Below are positions 62,401 to 64,000 of a stretch of 64,000 nt of DNA, in pieces. Every line of letters starts with the position of its first letter. The stretch's first letter is position 1. This stretch comes from Lepus europaeus (Eukaryota; Chordata; Mammalia; Lagomorpha; Leporidae). The stretch is from assembly GCF_033115175.1 (NCBI RefSeq), contig NC_084831.1, forward strand, positions 80,113,502 to 80,177,501, read 5' to 3'. The position numbers and the translations under genes were made by a program. Under the pieces are notes generated by a model that had not been told where the DNA came from, searched no databases, and was given only the letters and a program-made list of their open reading frames with translations.

Positions 62401-63044
62401 GGAACTCCAATATGGGACGTGGACATCTTAACCCATAGGTCATCCACCCACCACTGATCCATTATTGTGAATCAAACTCATACATTTTAACCTAGTTCTA
62501 CTTTTTTTATATGAAGGAGGTAGCATTTGACAGACCATAAAAGTCTGAATTCAGCTTCTATTGAAGAATGAGTTATAGCTTTTGATATGAGTATTGCTCA
62601 GTATAACAAAAGAAAATATTTGAGAATAAATGGAAATGAATGTGGCATGTGACAGATACTAAACTTGCATAACTTTTTTTCTTAGTTGAACAGTATATCA
62701 TAAGAACAAGTGGAAGTATCCTCAATCTACGGGACAATTTTGACAATGCTCTTCAGGTTAACACTACTGGTCTGCAACCAAATGAGGCCAACTCCAAGGA
62801 AACGTTTATATTTAAACCAGAAAACATCAAGGACGAAAATGCAACCCACATGTTCATTGCTATTCAAAGTGTAGATAAAAACAAATTGACATCAAAAATA
62901 TCCAATATTGCACAAGTAGCTCTCTTTGTCCCTGAAGCAGATGCTAATCCTGAGGAAATCCCAAGCCATAGCAATTCTAGAATCAGCATTTCTATCTTGG
63001 TGTGTCAGTGGTTGGGTCTGTTGTGGTTGTTAGTATTATTCTAA
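38296..63044 (+). CDS. CLCA4: CLCA4, calcium-activated chloride channel regulator 4 (14 coding exons, complete)
   Basis: Joined coding sequence: 38296-38454, 42995-43135, 43269-43416, 46923-47031, 48404-48581, 49215-49433, 51412-51639, 55250-55427, 56967-57073, 58082-58297, 58890-59157, 60699-60869, 61767-62000, 62686-63044. This is 2,715 nt, 904 residues plus TAA, with phase kept at every junction. CLCA proteins are secreted or surface-attached, self-cleaving metalloprotease/VWA proteins that modulate calcium-activated chloride conductance in epithelia. CLCA4 is known mainly from digestive-tract mucosa. Visible parts: signal peptide (1-21), HEXXH motif HEWAH (155-159), VWA domain from about 305 with MIDAS DKSGS (312-316), T383 and D413 (TDGED), beta-rich middle (490-705), FnIII-like region (about 755-870), hydrophobic tail (886-904). 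Human CLCA4 is 919 residues, so this product is slightly short, mainly near the C-terminus. The assignment to CLCA4 rather than CLCA1/2 rests on near-identity of many segments to remembered human CLCA4. The frame has no internal stop, so the gene looks functional. Confidence 0.95.
39200..40110 (+). repeat. Old GA-rich interspersed repeat-like sequence (intron 1)
   Basis: Words such as gccactgtaaagaccttggc-like cagaccactgtaaagacctt, ggctttcacactgagtgagg and gaaatccaggaaagtaggac occur in a common ancient mammalian repeat that I could not name. Similar text occurs at 52130-52760. Confidence 0.4.
41650..42003 (-). mobile_element. CSINE in intron 1, minus strand
   Basis: (TTTTTG)n start, gacaggcagagttagacagt, and reverse head catggcgccagcc. 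Target-site duplication cacactggt at 41641-41649 and 42004-42012. Confidence 0.94.
42215..42330 (+). repeat. Possible L2 fragment (intron 1)
   Basis: gataggaagccctagggatg gactgtttctcttattcatc resembles the L2 3' end. Weak. Confidence 0.35.
42995..43135 (+). CDS. CLCA4: CLCA4 exon 2
   Basis: 141 nt, residues 54-100, phase 0 on both sides. The acceptor is tttacttctag and the donor gtaaga. It encodes [14 protein letters not shown], then [12 protein letters not shown], typical of the CLCA N-terminal domain. N75-V-S is a potential N-glycosylation site. A 4.5-kb intron precedes it. Confidence 0.95.
43269..43416 (+). CDS. CLCA4: CLCA4 exon 3
   Basis: 148 nt, residues 101-150 (the last codon is split after its first base). 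The acceptor is cattctcag and the donor gtatga. It encodes ADVIVAPP, then [21 protein letters not shown], part of the metalloprotease-like fold. Intron 2 is only 133 bp. Confidence 0.95.
43485..43705 (+). repeat. MIR (intron 3), + strand
   Basis: ccagcatcaaatcctggctc, attagctgtgtatggtcttc and agcaataataaatgttt follow MIR order. Confidence 0.7.
44840..45180 (-). mobile_element. Older L1 3' fragment (intron 3), minus strand
   Basis: Similar to the L1 piece at 16050-16872: cccctacctcatgcccaccc, ttttacaatgacatacttct, ggagactataaacaataatc and gggaaaacatatgatattta. Confidence 0.7.
45467..45504. repeat. (GA)n-rich tract (intron 3)
   Basis: agagagagagggagagggac and more GA dinucleotides. Confidence 0.85.
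46046..46078. repeat. (CA)n microsatellite (intron 3)
   Basis: About 15 CA units with one TA interruption. Confidence 0.93.
46923..47031 (+). CDS. CLCA4: CLCA4 exon 4: HEXXH zinc-protease motif; GC splice donor
   Basis: 109 nt. It encodes [21 protein letters not shown]155, E156 and H159 form the HEXXH zinc-binding and catalytic motif of the self-cleaving CLCA metalloprotease. The exon enters in phase 1 (G|GT) and leaves after two bases of an Arg codon (AG|G). The following bases are GC (CAAG|gcatgg), not GT. Reading through meets a TGA 13 codons past the junction codon. Position 47031 is the only end that joins exon 5 in frame and restores the family sequence EATRC. Confidence 0.92.
47032..48403 (+). 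other. CLCA4 intron 4 (GC-AG type)
   Basis: 1,372-bp intron beginning GCATGG and ending CTCCAG. The donor keeps A at +3 and G at +5 and has CAAG before it, compatible with the minor GC-AG class handled by the major spliceosome. No interspersed repeat was recognised inside. Confidence 0.85.
48404..48581 (+). CDS. CLCA4: CLCA4 exon 5: cysteine-rich segment
   Basis: 178 nt, finishing Arg186 and ending at residue 245, phase 0 at the 3' end. The acceptor is atatctccag and the donor gtaagt. It holds the CLCA cysteine cluster (C187, C200, C205, C210 and the C of KDCQFFPDK), which links the protease-like and VWA parts. N213-T-T is a potential glycosylation site. Confidence 0.95.
48692..49016 (-). 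mobile_element. CSINE1-type SINE in intron 5, minus strand
   Basis: attttaaaagatttatttta start, gaaagacagagttacagaga, and reverse head ctatgccacagtgccagccc. Target-site duplication tagtatagagtttt at 48678-48691 and 49017-49030. Confidence 0.95.
49215..49433 (+). CDS. CLCA4: CLCA4 exon 6: start of VWA domain, MIDAS DxSxS
   Basis: 219 nt, residues 246-318, phase 0/0. The acceptor is catcttttag and the donor gtaagt. It encodes [11 protein letters not shown], then [15 protein letters not shown]312, S314 and S316 are the MIDAS DxSxS metal ligands of the VWA domain. Confidence 0.95.
49434..51411 (+). other. CLCA4 intron 6
   Basis: GT-AG intron of about 2 kb, with no lagomorph SINE. A weak L2-like stretch lies near 50235-50335. 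A 171-codon open frame on the minus strand (50360-50875) has no start context or similarity that I recognise and is treated as chance. Confidence 0.8.
50235..50335 (+). repeat. Possible L2 fragment (intron 6)
   Basis: actagattgggagcacctct and ctttgtattcccattgttac resemble the L2 3' end. Weak. Confidence 0.35.
51412..51639 (+). CDS. CLCA4: CLCA4 exon 7: VWA domain
   Basis: 228 nt, residues 319-394, phase 0/0. The acceptor is tttccgtcag and the donor gtaaaa. It encodes [30 protein letters not shown] and [10 protein letters not shown]383 in the GGT motif is the expected MIDAS threonine. Just after the SGSM motif the sequence is ANYD where I remember GGKD in human; the junction itself is clean. 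Confidence 0.95.
52000..52130 (+). repeat. MIR-like fragment (intron 7)
   Basis: aagctttgtgatcgtaacca, cttaaccttcctagtcttca and ccttattggtaaaacagaat follow the MIR core. Confidence 0.55.
52130..52760 (+). repeat. Old GA-rich interspersed repeat-like sequence (intron 7)
   Basis: Includes acagatggagttgttgcagg, cattcaagctgagttagaga and agctgactctggttgtcccc, reminiscent of the ancient repeat in intron 1. It contains an 11-G run at 52450-52460. Confidence 0.4.
53642..53996 (+). mobile_element. CSINE in intron 7, + strand
   Basis: Head gggccagcgccgtggcttaa, body, and tail ctgtcaaaaa(taaaa)n. A perfect target-site duplication (aaaagttctataacaaga, 18 bp) lies at 53624-53641 and 53997-54014. Confidence 0.96.
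54387..54730 (+). mobile_element. CSINE1-type SINE in intron 7, + strand
   Basis: Head ggggaaagcactgtggcaca, body, (TC)n, and tail ctgacttccaaataaataaa. Target-site duplication gatttcctgg/gattacctgg at 54377-54386 and 54731-54740. Confidence 0.93.
54827..55160 (-). mobile_element. CSINE in intron 7, minus strand, well preserved
   Basis: T-run, gacaggaagagtggacagtg, and reverse head aagccacggcgccggcc. Target-site duplication tttctctgtaattttt at 54811-54826 and 55161-55176. It ends only 89 bp before exon 8. Confidence 0.96.
55250..55427 (+). CDS. CLCA4: CLCA4 exon 8: VWA domain, TDGED
   Basis: 178 nt, residues 395-454 (the last codon is split after one base). The acceptor is tatgtttacag and the donor gtaaaa. 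It encodes [20 protein letters not shown]413 is the third MIDAS ligand position. N451-L-T is a potential glycosylation site. Confidence 0.95.
55798..55905. repeat. A-rich low-complexity tract with (GAG)n (intron 8)
   Basis: attaaaaattaaaattaaaa, then aaaacaaaacaaaataaaac and gaggaggaggaggagg. Confidence 0.85.
56245..56358 (-). mobile_element. Very short 5'-truncated L1 (114 bp) in intron 8
   Basis: T-run plus the last bases of the young L1 3' end (ttatggattacaatggcttc, ctcccacccgcaaccctccc). Perfect target-site duplication gaaacttgctttt at 56232-56244 and 56359-56371. Confidence 0.95.
56967..57073 (+). CDS. CLCA4: CLCA4 exon 9: end of VWA domain
   Basis: 107 nt, entering in phase 1 and ending in phase 0 at residue 489. 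The acceptor is accttctag and the donor gtcaga. It encodes [20 protein letters not shown] and the following [15 protein letters not shown], closely matching the CLCA4 family sequence. Confidence 0.95.
57074..58081 (+). other. CLCA4 intron 9
   Basis: GT-AG intron of about 1 kb, AT-rich. No repeat family was recognised apart from a short TA run just before the acceptor (about 58060-58071). Confidence 0.75.
58082..58297 (+). CDS. CLCA4: CLCA4 exon 10
   Basis: 216 nt, residues 490-561, phase 0/0. The acceptor is tttttgaacag and the donor gtaagc. It encodes [20 protein letters not shown] and SLWDPSG, the beta-rich region that follows the VWA domain in CLCA proteins. N-D-T is a potential glycosylation site. 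Confidence 0.95.
58890..59157 (+). CDS. CLCA4: CLCA4 exon 11
   Basis: 268 nt, residues 562-651 (split codon at the 3' end). The acceptor is aatttttag and the donor gtaata. It encodes [33 protein letters not shown] and [13 protein letters not shown] and NVT are potential glycosylation sites. Confidence 0.95.
59158..60698 (+). other. CLCA4 intron 11
   Basis: GT-AG intron of 1.5 kb, with one 5'-truncated CSINE (59921-60092). The rest shows nothing recognisable. Confidence 0.8.
59921..60092 (+). mobile_element. 5'-truncated CSINE in intron 11, + strand
   Basis: Begins in mid-element at ccaccccatgggagaccagg and continues to the normal tail ctctgcctgtcaaaaata. The tRNA-derived head with its internal promoter is absent. 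Confidence 0.9.
60699..60869 (+). CDS. CLCA4: CLCA4 exon 12
   Basis: 171 nt, phase 1 on both sides, residues to 708. The acceptor is tttccataacaag, a weaker AAG site, and the donor is gtgagt. It encodes [20 protein letters not shown] and [13 protein letters not shown]. The CLCA autocleavage region is thought to lie in this part of the protein; the exact bond cannot be read from sequence alone. Confidence 0.94.
61015..61085 (+). repeat. MIR tail-like fragment (intron 12)
   Basis: tcttgcatctagtgagcact followed by caataaatgtaagttgtta resembles the 3' end of MIR. Confidence 0.5.
61294..61480 (+). mobile_element. 5'-truncated CSINE in intron 12, + strand
   Basis: Begins in mid-element at atgcacccggatgggagacc and runs to cactctgcctgtc plus an A-run and a 10-G run. 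It starts within a few bases of the same element position as the copy in intron 11. Confidence 0.88.
61767..62000 (+). CDS. CLCA4: CLCA4 exon 13: start of FnIII-like domain
   Basis: 234 nt, phase 1 on both sides, residues 708-786. The acceptor is tttaattcag and the donor gtaagg. It encodes [24 protein letters not shown], then [20 protein letters not shown] followed by WTAP, a fibronectin type III-like A/B strand signature. Confidence 0.95.
62128..62455 (-). mobile_element. Old CSINE-related repeat in intron 13, minus strand
   Basis: ttaatttgagaggcagagaa, ataggtctcccacatgaatg, tgttaggaagctggaatagt and aacatcttaacccatag-like ending. Same older variant as at 24018-24300. Confidence 0.8.
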
Positions 63045-63325
63045 GTACCACAATTTATATCTGAATGAAGAGATAATCTTCAAGCTGATCTAAAAAAGGG
63101 TTCAAAAAAACAACATGAGTAAAGGATATTTCTGAATTTTTTATTCATCTTGTGTGATTATGAACTCATAAAAATTAATTTCAAGAAATCTAGAAGGTAT
63201 AGCTTGATTAAATATACACATTCATGGGTATGTGAAAAATTATGTCAATAGTCAAGTTTATCATTTTATTTACTCATTATTTTACATCATAAGTAGTGAT
63301 GAATAAAGAATCTTTTATCATATTG
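62686..63325 (+). CDS. CLCA4: CLCA4 exon 14: end of FnIII-like domain, C-terminus, 3' UTR (coding to 63044)
   Basis: The coding part is 62686-63044 and ends in TAA. The acceptor is ttttttcttag. It encodes [40 protein letters not shown], then a short linker and the hydrophobic end [19 protein letters not shown]. Such a tail suits a GPI-attachment signal or a short membrane anchor. The linker [18 protein letters not shown] lacks the Thr-Pro repeat I remember in human CLCA4. The 3' UTR is about 280 nt; its end is estimated from the polyadenylation signal. Confidence 0.93.
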
Positions 63326-63419
63326 GTCTCTGTGTATTATTTTTCTGATGCAAAGTTTTCCAAAATGATACTTCAAATTTCATGAAGTTAAAATTGTCTA
63401 TTTTTAAAGAAATTTTGAA
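63045..63419 (+). other. CLCA4 3' UTR and immediate downstream flank
   Basis: AT-rich. The 3' UTR ends near 63325. It holds several short ATTTA-like words (for example gatttaattaaa-type text is absent, but tttatttactcatta occurs near 63265), none arranged as a strong AU-rich element. Confidence 0.5.
63302..63307 (+). promoter_or_regulatory. Polyadenylation signal AATAAA of CLCA4
   Basis: AATAAA lies 257 nt after the stop codon. A T/GT-rich stretch follows (ttggtctctgtgtattattttt, from about 63323), suitable as a downstream element. Cleavage is expected near 63320-63330. The next repeat starts only about 95 bp later. Confidence 0.7.
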
Positions 63420-63757
63420 GCTGGTGCCATGGCTCAACAGGCTAATCCTCTGCCTTGTGGTGCCAGTACACCAGGTTCTAGTCCCGGTCGGGGCACCGGA
63501 TTCTCTCCCGGTTGCCCCTCTTCCAGGCCAGTTCTCTGCTGTGGCCAGGGAGTGCAGTGGAGGATGGCCCAAGTGCTTGGGCCCTGCACCCCATGGGAGA
63601 CCAGGAGAAGCACCTGGCTCCTGCCTTTGGATCAGCGCAGTACGCCGGCCACGGCGGCCATTGGAGGGTGAACCAACAGCAAAAGAAGACCTTTCTCTCT
63701 GTCTCTCCCTCTCTCACTGTCCACTCTGCCTGTCAAAAATAAAAAAAAAGAAAGAAA
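63420..63757 (+). mobile_element. CSINE downstream of CLCA4, + strand
   Basis: Head gctggtgccatggctcaaca, body, and tail ctctgcctgtcaaaaataaa. Target-site duplication aaagaaatttt at 63407-63417 and 63758-63768. Confidence 0.94.
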
Positions 63758-63769
63758 AAAGAAATTTTA

Positions 63770-64000
63770 AAGAGTTATTTATTTACTTGAAAGGTAGAGT
63801 TGTTGAGAGAAAGAGGCAGAGAGAGAGACTGCTATCACAGTCCCCAGATGGCCGGCAGCTGGAGTTGGGCCAGTCTAAAGCCAGGAGCCAAGAGCTTCTT
63901 CTGGGTCTCCCATGGGTGCAGGGTACTTGGGCTATCATCCACTGCTTTCCCAGGTACATTTACAGGGAGCTGGATTGGAAGTAGAGTTGCCAGGACTTGA
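63770..64000 (-). mobile_element. CSINE1-type SINE, minus strand, running off the window
   Basis: aaagagttatttatttactt gaaaggtagagttgttgaga, then the reverse body (gagcttcttctgggtctccc). Its head lies beyond position 64000. Confidence 0.88.

Overview
This is a stretch of a mammalian nuclear genome, almost certainly from a lagomorph. The European rabbit, Oryctolagus cuniculus, is the best guess; a hare is not excluded. The evidence is about thirty copies of the tRNA-derived lagomorph C repeat (CSINE). Their heads read like 'ggccggcgccgtggc', their bodies carry 'gatggcccaagtccttgggcc', and they end in CT-rich tails. Many have clear target-site duplications. Several generations of L1 with a rabbit-like 3' end are interleaved with them. 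There are no bacterial operons, CRISPR arrays or phage genes.

Only one protein-coding gene is supported: CLCA4 (calcium-activated chloride channel regulator 4), on the + strand from about 38.2 kb to 63.3 kb. I could place all 14 coding exons (38296-63044) by splice sites, phase continuity and family similarity. They join into an uninterrupted 904-codon frame (2,715 nt with the stop). The product has a signal peptide, the CLCA metalloprotease-like domain (HEWAH, residues 155-159), a VWA domain with an intact MIDAS (D312/S314/S316, T383, D413), the beta-rich middle region, a C-terminal FnIII-like domain and a hydrophobic C-terminus. Thirteen introns separate the exons. Twelve are GT-AG and intron 4 begins with GC. 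A TATA box lies about 80 bp upstream of the start codon, and an AATAAA signal lies about 260 bp after the stop.

Layout: 1-2.0 kb is non-coding with weak old-repeat character. 2.16-8.1 kb is a decayed + strand L1 carrying three CSINEs. 8.1-16.05 kb is intergenic and dense in CSINEs, with an ancient L1 3' piece at 14.65-15.1 kb. 16.05-22.9 kb holds minus-strand L1s, one with a younger L1 3' end and a CSINE nested in it. 23.06-24.62 kb holds a nearly perfect 314-bp inverted duplication. 24.7-27.6 kb has MIR, L2, CSINE and a probable solo LTR. 28.8-30.0 kb is a rearranged L1 composite. 30.47-37.81 kb is a complete-length minus-strand L1 with target-site duplication but broken ORFs. 37.8-38.3 kb is the CLCA4 promoter region. 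38.3-63.3 kb is CLCA4, with repeats in its introns. 63.4-64 kb is downstream CSINE sequence.

I did not find an undescribed system. The most noteworthy items are the recent inverted duplication, the GC splice donor in CLCA4, an altered CLCA4 C-terminus, and the structure and subfamily markers of the L1 copies. All identifications are by reading; no alignment or database search was run. Comparisons with human CLCA4 are from memory.
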